Positions 26,006 through 36,099 are shown, numbered from the stretch's first letter. The stretch is DNA of 64,000 nucleotides from JAPUEK01 sp963815355 (GCA_963815355.1 CAWFGJ010000012.1:1-64000); one strand, 5' to 3'. The notes: generated from the letters alone by a model not told the origin. Made by a program: numbers and translations.

Positions 26006-26371
26006 CTACTGCCTGCGTCTGCTGATCGATTTCAATGTTTTTGAAGTAGACCACGGCGGGCGGTTGACGCCATGGGCGGCGTGGGGCCGCAGGTGGTTAT
26101 AGAAGGTGATACAGCGTCCAACGCTAGCCTTGGCTTGAGAACCGGTTTCCAAAACATGCAGATAGACGCATTCGTACTTCAGCGACCGCCAAAGACGTTC
26201 AATGAAGATGTTGTCCAGGTATCGGGCTTTACCGTCCAGCGAGATCTTGGTCTTTGTCCGCTTTAATCGGTCGGTCCAGTCGAAGGATGTGAACTGGCTG
26301 CCTTGGCCGGTGTTCATGATCTCGGGCGGCCCAAACTTCTGGCTCGCCTCGTTCAGCGCGCGCCCCAAGTA
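26006..26371 (-). pseudogene. IS3-family transposase OrfB, C-terminal fragment
   Basis: About 120 residues from the catalytic domain end: RALNEASQKFGPPEIMNTGQ, GSQFTSFDWTDRLKRTKTKI, NIFIERLWRSLKYECVYLHV and YNHLRPHAAHGVNRPPW. The second Asp and the Glu of the DDE triad are visible. The N-terminal part is missing. The fragment fuses directly to the 3' end of the adjacent proline-racemase-like gene, replacing its last few codons. Confidence 0.85.
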
Positions 26372-27381
26372 TCGGACAGCCGATAGCCGCCGGGCCATGG
26401 GTCGGTGGGGTCCAGCATGTGCTGGTGGATGCCGGTGATCCAGCCGCGCCCCGAGATTTCGGGCAGGATGGCGTCGATATCGCCAACCTTGGTGGTGCCC
26501 AGAATCCGCCCCATGAAGGTCGATCCGATCAGCGAAACCGTGGTCAGCTGGTCGTCCATGCCCATCTCTCCCCGCGCATGCAGCACCGCCATTCGGGCGC
26601 AAAGAGCAGTTCCGGTGGGGGAGCGATCCACCTTACCCGGCTGGATCGCCACCGCGGCACCTGCGCGCAAGGCGTGGCCGTCACGGCTGATCGGCCCGGC
26701 AAACAGGCAAAAGGAATAGTGCCGCCAGTCCGAGTTGGTCGGGTGGTGAAATCCAAGGCTTTCAGTCGCAGCCCGGGTGATCTTGGCGCCCAATTTGGCG
26801 ATATCATGCGCCTCGTCTGCAGTCAGCGCAAAGCCCATGCGGGCCGCGTCTACCATCACGAAGCTGTCACCGCCAAAGGCCGTGTCAACGGTCAGGGTGC
26901 CCAGACCTTCAACCTCCAGTGGCAAGGCCAACCTTGCGGCAAAACTGGGCAGGTTCTGCACGAATATCCGTTCGGCCTTGCCGTCCCGGCATTCGGCCCG
27001 CACCCGCACCAGACCGCCGGGAGCCTCAAGCGTGAATTCGGTCACTGGTTCCTGCATCGGGATGATGCCCGCATCCAAAAGGACGGTGGAAACGCAGATC
27101 GAGTTTGACCCCGACATCGGCGGCGTATCTTCCGGCTCCATGATGATGAAGGCGGCATCCGCCCTTGGGTCCTTGGGCGGCACCAGCAGGTTGACATGGC
27201 GAAACACCCCGCCGCGCGGTTCGTTCAGCACAAAGTTGCGCAGGGTCTGGTCGCGCGCGATCCAGCGGCTTTGCTCCCAGATCGTATCGCCGGGCGGCGG
27301 CATCACGCCGCCAACGATCACGTCGCCGACCTCGCCCTCTGCATGGGCGGAGATCACATGGATGGTTTTGGTGCTGCGCAT
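26353..27381 (-). CDS. Proline racemase family: probable trans-3-hydroxy-L-proline dehydratase
   Basis: 342 residues of the proline-racemase fold. The first catalytic site reads PMSGSNSICVSTVLLDAG (Ser where racemases have Cys) and the second DRSPTGTALCARMAVL (Thr where racemases have Cys). Loss of the second Cys is known for trans-3-hydroxy-L-proline dehydratases, which give pyrroline-2-carboxylate; the Ser/Thr pair is less usual. A reductase for that product lies at 36100. The last codons (after GGYRLSDTW) are replaced by IS3 sequence. It is the last gene of the hydroxyproline operon and starts 13 bases after the AcnX stop. Confidence 0.8.
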   Translation of the reverse strand: MRSTKTIHVISAHAEGEVGDVIVGGVMPPPGDTIWEQSRWIARDQTLRNFVLNEPRGGVFRHVNLLVPPKDPRADAAFIIMEPEDTPPMSGSNSICVSTVLLDAGIIPMQEPVTEFTLEAPGGLVRVRAECRDGKAERIFVQNLPSFAARLALPLEVEGLGTLTVDTAFGGDSFVMVDAARMGFALTADEAHDIAKLGAKITRAATESLGFHHPTNSDWRHYSFCLFAGPISRDGHALRAGAAVAIQPGKVDRSPTGTALCARMAVLHARGEMGMDDQLTTVSLIGSTFMGRILGTTKVGDIDAILPEISGRGWITGIHQHMLDPTDPWPGGYRLSDTWGAR

Positions 27382-27394
27382 GTTGATTTCCCTG

Positions 27395-29097
27395 TCATCT
27401 TAGCCAGTCCGGCAAGGTCTGCGGTGCAAGCCCGGTCAAACCGGCGGCAACGCAATCGGCCATGCTGCCAAAGCGCACGGCGCGGCCGCTGAGCCCGGGC
27501 CCATAGTGGGCGTATTTGCCGGAATTGGTCATCAGCGCGCGGGTTTGTGGCGGAAAAACCGGCTCGCTGATTGAACACCAGCAGATGTCGGGCACGACTT
27601 GGACGCCGCTGGCCTCCAGCTTGGCCAAAGTGCCATCCGCCTTCGCCTGCGAAATCACCTTGTGGCCAGCCGTGACAATTACATGGGTCTGGGCATCGCG
27701 CGGACGCCCCGCCAGAAGCGCGGCCAGCCGCTGGCATTCGGTCAGCGAGAAATGCGGGCTGCCAAAGGCCACCAGTTCAACCGCCTCCGGTCCAGAGTTC
27801 AGGCTGGCCCAGGCCTCGCGCATGTCTGCCAAAGTGATCGTGGCGTGGGGCGCATCTGGCAGGGCGTCACCTGCAGCCTCGGGCGTCACGCCCTCGATAT
27901 GCAGCATCGGCGCGGCCGAACTGGTGCCAAAGGCAGCACACAGCGCCTTGAGGTCATCAAGATCCGGCTTGCCTGCCGCCAACCCGCGCAGCAGGGGAAT
28001 GCGGTCGGGGGCCTTCTTGCCCGCCAGATAGCCGATCAGCGGCCAGAAGGCGTCATCGATTGCCTCGGGCAGTTCGACATCCACAATCAGGCCCGCGCGC
28101 CGTGGCGCGTCCAGATAGACGCCGGACAAGGGCGCGCGCCCGGTCAGGGCAATGCAGAGGTCAAGGAAATCCGGGTGCTTGGCGGTGCGGGCGCCCAGAA
28201 CCGTATTGGCATAGATCACCGCATTGGATTCGGCCCAGGCAATGGCCTCACCCTCTTGCGGCGCTGTGTCCAGAAGATACGGAGAGCAGGTGAAACTCGG
28301 CTGACATCCCATCTTCACATAGGCATCCGCCAGCCGTGCAGCAGGCCCACCAAAGCTGGGCGGCACGCCTTGCGCCCGCCAGTTTGCCCGATCCACAGAA
28401 ATGGCATTCATCGTGGTCGGCACGCAGACACTGCGCGCCCATATCCGCCATCTTCTGCGGCAAAGGTCAGGTTGGCGGGGCTTGCATAGATGCAGCCGTC
28501 GATATGGCCTTGGGTAATATCGATCAGCCGTGCTGCACCCTGATTGGCCGCCATGGCACAGATGATCCGCATCGCCTGTTGCACCGCCTGCCCCTGATCG
28601 CCCGCCAGCATGGCACGGTCGACGTTCGCTCAGTGCCAGCGCGGCGGTCACCGGCGGGACTGACAGGGACACTCAGGCCATCCACTGTGACAGCGCTTTC
28701 GGTGATCTCCGCCGAAGCGGCAGCCGACAGGGCCGCAAAACCGTCAGGCGAAAGCCGCAGCACCGGCAGGTTGCAGCCAAACATCTCGGCAGCGATCAGC
28801 GCGCCCAGCGTCAGCACATCCTCGGTCTCCGCTGAAAATCAACGCGGCAGGCCCGCGCCCGGTCAAGGCAAGATCCAACAGCACACCAGACCCAGTGCAA
28901 GAGCCCCGGCTGGAGGGCATCATCAGAATGGCCCCGGTCAGGCATTTGCCATGCAGCGGGTGATGCACGTCGATGATCATCCCCGTCGCGGGATCAACCC
29001 CGCCCCAAAAACTCAGGGCTTCGGTCGCGGCAAGAACCGGTCCGGTTGCAGTTCCGGATTGGATAGACGTCGCGTGATGCGGGCTTGCCATAGTCAT
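27395..29097 (-). pseudogene. Aconitase X (cis-3-hydroxy-L-proline dehydratase type), many frameshifts
   Basis: Small and large AcnX domains fused in one polypeptide of about 560 residues. The small domain has HHPLHGKCLTGAILMMPSSR and GSCTGSGVLLDLALTGRGPA, then LTLGALIAAEMFGCNLPV. The large domain has VCVPTTMNAISVDRANW, GVPPSFGGPAARLADAYVKM and the end MTNSGKYAHYGPGLSGR. Bacterial enzymes of this form dehydrate cis-3-hydroxy-L-proline to pyrroline-2-carboxylate. Indels near 28840, 28655, 28620, 28462 and 28436 break the frame. Its ATG overlaps the epimerase stop (ATGA). Residues are conserved, so error and recent decay are both possible. Confidence 0.75.
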
Positions 29098-30096
29098 TTC
29101 ACCACAAACCCATGGGCAAAGGGATCGCGGTCGTCGATGAAGATGGTGTTGATCCCGGTCATCCGCGCCCAGCCCGCTATCGAGGGGATGATGGCGTCGC
29201 GGCCCGCAACCGTGGTCGCCGCCTCGACCCGGCCCCGGAACAGCGACCCGATGATGGATTCATGCACAAATTCATCGCCGACCGTCAGCTTGCCCTTGGC
29301 CGCCAGTTGCGCCATCCGCGCCGAAGTGCCAGTGCCGCAGGGCGAGCGGTCAATCGCCTTGTCGCCATAGAACACCGCGTTGCGGGCATGGGCCTCGGGG
29401 TGGATCGCGCGGCCGGTCCATTGGATATGGCTCAGCCCGTTGATCGCGGGGTGTTCGGGGTGTACAAATTCATACTTCGCGTTCAGCGCCGCGCGCAGTT
29501 TGGGCGAAAAGCCGATCAGCTCTCCGGCGGTGAAATCGGCCATGTCGCGAAAGTTCTTTTGCGGCTCGACGATGGCATAGAAATTGCCGCCATAGGCCAC
29601 ATCGACCACGATCTCGCCCAAGCCTTCGACTTCGGCGGTCAGACCTTCGGCGTAAAGAAAGCCCGGCACATTGGTCAGGCGCACTTCTTCGACGAAACGG
29701 CCTTCTTGGCGATAGGTGATGTCGACCTTGCCCGCAGGCGCGTCGATCGACAGTCTGCCCGGCTCGCGCGGGGTGATCAGGCCGTTTTCGATCGCCATGG
29801 TGATGGTGCCGATCGTGCCATGGCCGCACATCGGCAGACAGCCCGAGGTTTCGATGAACAGGACCGCCACATCGCAATCAGGCCGGGTCGGCGGGTAGAG
29901 GATCGAGCCCGACATCATGTCATGGCCGCGCGGTTCGAACATCAGATCCGGTGCGGATCCAGTCGAATTCGCGCAGGAAATGCGCGCGGCGTTCCAGCAT
30001 GGTGGCGCCTTCAAGCCGCGGTCCGCCGCCCGAAACCAGCCGCACCGGATTGCCGCAGGTATGGCCGTCAAGGCAGGAGAAAGTGTACATGGCCAT
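29094..30096 (-). pseudogene. 4-hydroxyproline 2-epimerase, frameshift near N-terminus
   Basis: Converts trans-4-hydroxy-L-proline to cis-4-hydroxy-D-proline, the entry step of the pathway. It has the two catalytic Cys: GCLPMCGHGTIGTI and DRSPCGTGTSARMAQL. The true start MAMYTFSCLDGHTCGNPVRL (30096) is in another frame; the shift lies near 29950, after HFLREFDWIR. The C-terminus FIDDRDPFAHGFVVK is normal. Total length would be about 333 residues. It is 3 bases from the upstream dehydrogenase stop and coupled to AcnX. Confidence 0.82.
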
Positions 30097-30098
30097 GG

Positions 30099-31340
30099 TC
30101 AGAACCTTTGTGGAGAGAAGGGTGCGGGATTGATTGCAGGGGTGCGATTGGTCAAGAGGTCTGCCACCAAACGCGCGGTGCCTGCCGATTGGGTAAGGCC
30201 AAGATGTCCATGCCCAAAGGCGTAAATCACACGGGTTGTGGCGCGGGCGCGGCCGATGGCGGGCAGGCTGTCGGGCAACGACGGGCGAAACCCCATCCAC
30301 TGGGTGCCGCCAGCAGGTTTCAACCCGGGCAAAAAGGCGCGGGCCTTGGTCAGCATCGCCTCGGCGCGTTTGTAATTCGGAGGCAGCGCCAGCCCGCCCA
30401 ATTCGACAGCACCACCAACACGGATGCCGGTAGAAAGCCGCGTGACCACAAAACCATGGCCGCCAAAAGTCACCTGCATGCGCAGATCAAAGGCATCAGC
30501 CGGCAGGGTGGTGTTATAGCCGCGCTCGGTTTCCAGCGGAATCTTCTCGCCCAAAGACCGTGCAATCAGATGCGAGAACGCCCCAGCGGCGACCACGACC
30601 TGTTCGGCCCGCAAGGCCGTGCCATCCGCCAGCCGGAGGTCGACACCCCCTTCAACGGGGTTTAACCCGGCAGTCTCGGCAATGCGCAAATCGCCGCCAT
30701 TTGCCTTGAACCGTTCGGCCAAAGCCAGCGTGTAAAGCTTTGGATCTGCGATAGAATACCAGCCCGGCGTGAAGGTGCCATGACTGAACTGCGGCGATAA
30801 TCCCGGCTGGATATCGGCCATCTCGCGCGCATCAAGGTGATGAAATTCGATGCCATGCGCGGCTCGAACATCCCAACCGGGTTGTGAGGCCGCAAGCTCG
30901 GTAGCGCTTTCATAGACCTGAAGATTGCCGTTCTTTTGCAACATGCTTGCCGTGCCGCTGGCCGCCAGAAACGGCTCCAACTCGGCCTTGGACAGATCCA
31001 TCAGCGCAGTTTGTGCCGCGATGGACGCCGCCACATGGCGCGGTGAACAGGCTCGCCAGAATCGGTACATCCACGGCGCGATCTGAAGCGCATAGGAGGG
31101 TGGCACTGACAACGGCCCCAAAGGGTCCAGCAGCCATTTCGGCGCCTTTTTCATGATCCCCGGCGAAGCCAGCGGCAGAATGTCGGTAAAGGCAAAAGCC
31201 CCGGCATTGCCCGCCGAAGCCCCCGCGGCCGGGCCAATCCGGTCGATCACCGTCACCGAGAGCCCACGCGCCTGTGCTGCAAGCGCTGCGGACAGGCCGA
31301 CCACGCCAGCCCCGATCACCACAACCTGCGCAGCCCTCAT
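30099..31340 (-). CDS. FAD-dependent D-hydroxyproline dehydrogenase (DadA-like)
   Basis: 413 residues, with the FAD-binding beta-alpha-beta at the start (AQVVVIGAGVVGLSAALAAQ), the DadA-type SAGNAGAFAFTDILPLASPG segment, and C-terminal WMGFRPSLPDSLPAIGR and YAFGHGHLGLTQSAGTARLV. By context it oxidises cis-4-hydroxy-D-proline to pyrroline-4-hydroxy-2-carboxylate. General D-amino acid activity is possible. The start overlaps the stop of the ABC ATPase gene (TGATG). It is intact, unlike its neighbours. Confidence 0.85.
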   Translation of the reverse strand: MRAAQVVVIGAGVVGLSAALAAQARGLSVTVIDRIGPAAGASAGNAGAFAFTDILPLASPGIMKKAPKWLLDPLGPLSVPPSYALQIAPWMYRFWRACSPRHVAASIAAQTALMDLSKAELEPFLAASGTASMLQKNGNLQVYESATELAASQPGWDVRAAHGIEFHHLDAREMADIQPGLSPQFSHGTFTPGWYSIADPKLYTLALAERFKANGGDLRIAETAGLNPVEGGVDLRLADGTALRAEQVVVAAGAFSHLIARSLGEKIPLETERGYNTTLPADAFDLRMQVTFGGHGFVVTRLSTGIRVGGAVELGGLALPPNYKRAEAMLTKARAFLPGLKPAGGTQWMGFRPSLPDSLPAIGRARATTRVIYAFGHGHLGLTQSAGTARLVADLLTNRTPAINPAPFSPQRF

Positions 31341-32063
31341 CAGCGCACGCCAGACAGGAATTTTTGGGTTTCAGGATGCTGCGGGGCGCCGAAAATCTGT
31401 TCGGGAGCGCCGATTTCGGCCATCACACCTTGATGGAAGAATGCCACCCGCTTTGACACGTCGCGCGCAAAGGCCATCTCATGGGTGACGCAGATCATCG
31501 TCATGCCTTCCTGCGCCAGCATCTTCAAGGTATCCAAAACCTCGCCTACCAGTTGCGGATCAAGCGCCGAGGTCACCTCGTCAAACAGCATGTAGGAAGG
31601 CTGACATGGCCAACGCGCGGGCAATCGCCATGCGCTGCTGCTGACCGCCTGACAGACGCGAAGGATAAACCGCAAGCTTGTCGCTCAGGCCCACATGGGT
31701 CAGCTGCTTGACCGCAATCTCTTCGGCGGCTTCTTTTGCCATGCCCAGCACCTTGCGCGGCGCCAGCATGACGTTTTCGAGCACGGTCAGATGCGGAAAG
31801 GCGTTCCACTGTTGAAACACGATGCCGACCTTCTGGCGCAGTTTGTTGATGTCGGTGGTCTTGGCATGAACCTCGGTGCCGTCAATCTTGATGCGACCCT
31901 GATCAATCGCCTCCAGCCCGTTGATGCAGGTCAGCAGCGTCGATTTGCCCGACCCCGATCCACCGATCACCGTGACCACCTCGCCTTTGGCCACGGTCAG
32001 GTCGATGCCTTTCAGCACCTTCAGCGCGCCAAAGGATTTATGAACGCCTTCGATTTCAATCAT
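31340..32063 (-). pseudogene. Amino-acid ABC transporter ATPase, one frameshift
   Basis: HisP/GlnQ-type ATPase of about 240 residues. It starts MIEIEGVHKSFGALKVLKGI, with Walker A VIGGSGSGKSTLLTCING, Q-loop VGIVFQQWNAF and signature YPSRLSGGQQQRMAIARAL. After a shift near 31605 it continues with Walker B YMLFDEVTSALDPQLVGEVL and the switch VTHEMAFARDVSKRVAF. The start overlaps the second permease gene by 8 bases. It would power hydroxyproline import. Confidence 0.85.
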
Positions 32064-32712
32064 TTGGGGACCACCGTCTTTCAAGATACCCGCCAAGGCG
32101 AGCGATAGGGAAGCTGAGGAGGAAGTAGATCAGCCCGCAGATCAGCAAGATGAACAAAGGTTCCTGCAGACGCGTCACCAGCGTTTGCGAGGCCTTCAAA
32201 AGCTCGGTCAGGCCCAGCCACAGTACCAGCGCAGAATCCTTCATCACGCCAAGGCTTAGCCCGATCCACGACGGCAGCGCGACCCGCGTGGCCAAAGGCG
32301 CCACGATATAGCGCATGTCCTGCCCCCAGGTCAGGCCCAGCGACCGCGCTGCGCGCCGGGTGGTGGCGGGCACAGCCTCGATCCCGCCGCGCACGATTTC
32401 GGTGCAGTAGGCGGCGGTGTACAGCGACAGCACGACACAGGAGGTGAGCAAACGGCGCCCAGCCAAGGCCGATGATGGCCTGAAAGGCATTGGCCAGAAC
32501 CAACTGGATCAGCAGCGGGCACCGAGCGAAAGATGTCGAGCAGAAAAGTCATGCGGTGCCGACCACCAGGGGCCAAACTGCGAGCGGATCACGCCAAAGA
32601 TCACCCCAAGCAGGGTGCCCGCCGCCACCGAAACCCCGGTGACAGCCAGCGTCATCGCCGCCCCCTGGGCCAGAAACCCCAAGTCGGAAAAGGTAAGTGC
32701 CGTGTCAAACAT
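32056..32712 (-). pseudogene. Amino-acid ABC transporter permease 2, frameshifts
   Basis: A His/Glu/Gln-type inner-membrane permease. Pieces in successive frames are FLAQGAAMTLAVTGVSVAAG, MTFLLDIFRSVP, LANAFQAIIGLGWAPF, then SLYTAAYCTEIVRGGIEAVP, ARSLGLTWGQDMRYIVAPLA (the EAA loop that contacts the ATPase) and the last helices ending GYLERRWSPND. Shifts lie near 32560, 32510 and 32450. Normal length would be about 220 residues. Confidence 0.78.
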
Positions 32713-32723
32713 CCTTCACCCTT

Positions 32724-33391
32724 TCAATAGCGGAACAGGCGCGCGGCCATGGCCCGTGCCAGAAGCGTCACCACCTTGGTCATCAGGTAGAAGATCACGG
32801 CAGCAATCGCGAAAAACTCAAAGGTGCGGAAGGACCGCGCGTTCAACTCTTGCGTCACCCCTGCCAGATCCATGTTCATCCCGACAGTGACCCCAAGCGA
32901 GGTCATCAGGATGGCCCAGACCATCTGATTGGTGATCGGCAGGAAGGCGATGCGCAGCATCTGCGGCACCACGATCAGCCGGAAGGCCTGAAACGGCGAC
33001 ATCCCCAACGAACGCGCCGCACGGGTCTGCGTCTCGGGGATGGCCTTCAGCGCGCCGCGGAAATTCTCGGCCAGATAGCCTGCGTTGTTGAAGGCAATGC
33101 CCGATCAGCAAGCGACACATAGGGGCTAAGATGGATACCGAAACTGCCCAGACCGAAATGCGCCATATAGATCTGGAACAGCGCTGGGGTGTTGCGGGCA
33201 ATCTCGACCCAAGTCGTCGCAAAGCCTTGCAGGACCCGGCTGTTCGACAGGCGGCACAGGGTCAGCACAATCGCACAGCTCAGTCCGATAACCATCGACA
33301 ATCCTGCGACCTGCAAGGTGACCAAAGCCCCGTCCAGAAGTTGCGGCAGCGCCTTGAGCGCCTGATTCCAATGGAAAGTATACGTCACCAT
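32724..33391 (-). pseudogene. Amino-acid ABC transporter permease 1, one frameshift
   Basis: Starts MVTYTFHWNQALKALPQLLD, then VTLQVAGLSMVIGLSCAIVL and WVEIARNTPALFQIYMAHFG. A shift near 33105 leads to FNNAGYLAENFRGALKAIPE and the EAA loop ARSLGMSPFQAFRLIVVPQM. The end is LARAMAARLFRY. About 222 residues if repaired. It lies 12 bases before permease 2 and after the binding-protein gene and a strong hairpin. Confidence 0.8.
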
Positions 33392-33420
33392 CGAGGCCCC
33401 GATCCGGTTCGGATGAATAC

Positions 33421-33446
33421 GACGGCGCAGCCAGACCTGCGCCGTC
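33421..33446 (-). promoter_or_regulatory. Intercistronic hairpin between binding protein and permease genes
   Basis: A perfect 10-bp GC-rich stem GACGGCGCAG/CTGCGCCGTC with the loop CCAGAC, 12 bases past the stop of the substrate-binding-protein gene. In ABC operons such hairpins protect the upstream mRNA and lower expression of the permease genes; that role here is inferred from position. Confidence 0.7.
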
Positions 33447-33457
33447 GCCGTCAGATG

Positions 33458-34264
33458 TCAGCGATAGGTGCCCGGAACCATCAGGTTGGGAACCTCGCCA
33501 CCGATCCACTTCTGATACAGCTCTTCATAGCGGCCAGTGCGAACCTGCTGGTTCACGAAGAGGTTCAGATAGTTGATGAAACCATACTCTTCACGGTTGG
33601 TAAACAGCGCCACATAGTCCGTGTCAAAGGGCGCAAGCCCCCCCACCACGACGCCGGGGAAATTGCCGGATTTCACATTGGCCTGCGCCACGGTCGATGT
33701 CGAAACCGTCGCGTCGATCTGGCCCTGGCTCAGCGCCAGGAAGACATCGGACTGGGTCTGATATGGCCGGAACTCACCGCTGCCCCATGCCTTGACCTGC
33801 TCTTCCAAAGCGATGGCCTCATAGGTCCCGGCGGTTGCACCAACGATCTTGCCCTTCATATCCTCAAAGGTCTTGATGCCCGAGGCTTCTGTTGCACTGA
33901 CCACCATTTCAAAGGCGAAATAGGGGATCGACATGCCGACAGTCTTGGCCCGCTCCAGCGTATCCGAAGTCGACGCCACGCCCACATCGACGCGACCCGA
34001 CATCAATGCCGGAATACGCTCGGGGAATGGGGTTTCGACGATCTCGGCTGTAACACCCAAAGCGGTGGCCAGATCGTTGCAGTAATCGACGTCAAAGCCG
34101 ATCGGGTTGTTGTCAGCATCGCGCGACCCCATCGGCGGGAAGTCGAGAACGACGGCGCAGCGCAGCGTTCCCGAAGAGATGATTTCATCCAGTTTGTCAG
34201 CATTGGCAGCCGTCGCAATGGCCGTGGTGGCCATCAGTCCCAAAACGAAGATCGAATGTTTCAT
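33458..34264 (-). CDS. Periplasmic amino-acid-binding protein (SBP family 3)
   Basis: 268 residues: a signal peptide MKHSIFVLGLMATTAIATAA ending in ANA, then the family-3 fold with LDEIISSGTLRCAVVLDFPP, GRVDVGVASTSDTLERAKTV and KGKIVGATAGTYEAIALEEQ. The start at 34264 is chosen for the signal peptide; upstream in-frame codons are not protein-like. It delivers the substrate, by context hydroxyproline, to the permeases downstream. It is intact and first in the operon, with a candidate operator 84 bases upstream. Confidence 0.9.
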   Translation of the reverse strand: MKHSIFVLGLMATTAIATAANADKLDEIISSGTLRCAVVLDFPPMGSRDADNNPIGFDVDYCNDLATALGVTAEIVETPFPERIPALMSGRVDVGVASTSDTLERAKTVGMSIPYFAFEMVVSATEASGIKTFEDMKGKIVGATAGTYEAIALEEQVKAWGSGEFRPYQTQSDVFLALSQGQIDATVSTSTVAQANVKSGNFPGVVVGGLAPFDTDYVALFTNREEYGFINYLNLFVNQQVRTGRYEELYQKWIGGEVPNLMVPGTYR

Positions 34265-34347
34265 GATGTTTCCCTCTGTTGGCAGTTTTGATTCATTACC
34301 ACGGATATCATCCGCTGTATCTTTCCAGAAATCAAACGAAAATACAC

Positions 34348-34358
34348 AAAGTATGCAA
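34348..34358 (-). promoter_or_regulatory. AAAGTATGCAA motif upstream of binding-protein gene
   Basis: An 11-base sequence identical to one in the divergent promoter at 36042-36052, inside ACACAAAGTATGCAACC. It lies 84 bases before the binding-protein start codon. Half-sites of the GTATRC kind suit FCD-type GntR regulators, and one is encoded at 38302. The role is inferred. Confidence 0.5.
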
Positions 34359-34413
34359 CCAGTATTCAAAAGGCCCGCCCCTAAGTTTAAACCGCAGAGG
34401 CAGGCGGATATGC

Positions 34414-35946
34414 TCAGTCAAAGAAATCGCCGGGCAACAGCGCCTCTGGCAGGTTCTGATAGGCAACCGGGCGCAAAAACCGGCGGATCGACAAAGTGCC
34501 GACGCTGGTGGCGCCAAAGTTGGTCGAGGCTGGATAAGGCCCACCATGTACCATGGAATCAACCACTTCGACGCCAGTCGAATAGCCGTTGACCAGAAGG
34601 CGGCCGACCTTTCGCTCCAGTATCGGGCGCAGTTGTTGGGCGGCAGCAAGGTCGGCATCATCCATGTGCAGCGTTGCGGTCAACTGTCCGACAAAACCTT
34701 GTGCCAGTTCCAGCATCTCTGCCATCGATCTCACCCGACCCACCATCCCCAGAGGCCCGAACACCTCTTCGCCCAAAAGATGATCGCGCAAGAACTCCGG
34801 CCCGGTGGTCTCAAAGAGATTCGGCAAGGCGGCGCGCGCCAGATTTTCGGAGATTGGGCTTTCGCTGGCTAGAATCGTGCGCACTGTATTGCGGCTGGCC
34901 AGCCGGGCCTGCCCATCGCGGTAGGCGGCGGCAATGCCTGCGGTCAGCATGGTCTGCGGGGCCACCTGTTCCAGCGCTTCTTTTGTTGTGGCGACAAAAC
35001 GGTCTGCGGCGGGCCCATCCACCACAACAGCGATGCCAGGATTGGTGCAGAACTGCCCGGCCCCCATGGTCAGTGATGCGGCCCAACCTTTGGCAATTGC
35101 CTCGGCCCGCGCTTCGGTTGCGGCGGGCAACAGGAACATCGGATTGACCGAGCCCAATTCGCCAAAGAACGGAATCGGCTCCGGGCGTGCGGCGCACAGA
35201 TCAAACAGCGCGCGGCCCCCAGCCAGCGACCCCGTGAAGCCCACCGCCTTGATCAAGGGATGTTGCACCAGCGCATGGCCCACATCACGCCGCCCGCCCT
35301 GCACCAGCGAGAACACGCCAGGATGCATGCCGCAGCTCTTGATCGCGGCCTCAATGGCTTGGGCGATGATCTCGCCAGTTCCGGGATGTGCCGAATGGCC
35401 TTTGACCACCACAGGGCAACCCGCGGCCAAGGCCGCTGCCGTATCGCCGCCCGCTGTTGAGAAGGCCAAAGGAAAGTTCGAAGCCCCGAACACCGCAACC
35501 GGCCCGATCGGCCGCTGGATCATGCGGATCTCGGGACGGGGTGCCGGTTGGCGCGCAGGCAAGGCGGCGTCAAAGCGGCGGTCGAGATAGCCGCCCGCCT
35601 CTATGTGATCTGCAAACAGGCGCAACTGGCCCGTCGTTCGGCCACGCTCACCTTGCAGGCGCGCAACCGGCAGACCGGTTTCCTGAGTGCCTATTTCGGT
35701 GATCGCCTCGGCACGGGCCTCGATCTCATCGGCAATGGTGCGCAGAAAACCGGCCCGCGCGCTGCGGGTGGTATGGGCAAAGGTGGTGAAAGCGTCTTCT
35801 GCCGCATGACAGGCCCGGTTGACCAGATCAACTGTGCCCACCGCAAAGTCATGCGCCGGACCATGCGCGGGGTCCGAGGCAAACGTGCCCCCCCCTTGCA
35901 GCCATTCGCCAGCAATCAGATGTTTGCCTGTGGGGGTAAAACTCAT
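34414..35946 (-). CDS. Alpha-ketoglutarate semialdehyde dehydrogenase
   Basis: An NADP-linked aldehyde dehydrogenase of 510 residues, the length and type of 2,5-dioxovalerate dehydrogenases. It contains AVFGASNFPLAFSTAGGDTA, FFGELGSVNPMFLLP (catalytic Glu) and TMGAGQFCTNPGIAVV (nucleophilic Cys). It would oxidise the semialdehyde made by the DapA-type deaminase at 37217 to alpha-ketoglutarate, closing the 4-hydroxyproline pathway. It is transcribed away from the reductase gene at 36100, with shared operator-like sequence between. Intact. Confidence 0.9.
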   Translation of the reverse strand: MSFTPTGKHLIAGEWLQGGGTFASDPAHGPAHDFAVGTVDLVNRACHAAEDAFTTFAHTTRSARAGFLRTIADEIEARAEAITEIGTQETGLPVARLQGERGRTTGQLRLFADHIEAGGYLDRRFDAALPARQPAPRPEIRMIQRPIGPVAVFGASNFPLAFSTAGGDTAAALAAGCPVVVKGHSAHPGTGEIIAQAIEAAIKSCGMHPGVFSLVQGGRRDVGHALVQHPLIKAVGFTGSLAGGRALFDLCAARPEPIPFFGELGSVNPMFLLPAATEARAEAIAKGWAASLTMGAGQFCTNPGIAVVVDGPAADRFVATTKEALEQVAPQTMLTAGIAAAYRDGQARLASRNTVRTILASESPISENLARAALPNLFETTGPEFLRDHLLGEEVFGPLGMVGRVRSMAEMLELAQGFVGQLTATLHMDDADLAAAQQLRPILERKVGRLLVNGYSTGVEVVDSMVHGGPYPASTNFGATSVGTLSIRRFLRPVAYQNLPEALLPGDFFD

Positions 35947-36032
35947 CCGTCATTCCTTTGCAGTCTGGGCGGAAGCTGTGGCCTGCCGCTCTGGGCAAGG
36001 GCCAGTTTCACGCTGGCGTTGGTATTTGTATC

Positions 36033-36052
36033 TGTATACAAAAAGTATGCAA
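36033..36052. promoter_or_regulatory. Candidate GntR operator in divergent promoter
   Basis: TGTATACAAAAAGTATGCAA: the palindromic core TGTATACA followed by a second half-site AAAGTATGCAA that is repeated at 34348. It lies in the 153-base gap between the dehydrogenase gene (minus) and the reductase gene (plus), so one bound regulator could serve both. The TGTATACA palindrome is usual for FadR-type GntR proteins. Confidence 0.55.
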
Positions 36053-36099
36053 TCTAGTCAATCAGAGAAGACCCCCTCCTGTCATCGCAAGGCACCCCT

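Noticed and set aside
29112..30665. 517-codon plus-strand frame
   Set aside because: Antisense to the epimerase and dehydrogenase, both of which have clear catalytic motifs.
33131..34291. 386-codon plus-strand frame
   Set aside because: Antisense to the binding-protein and permease genes.
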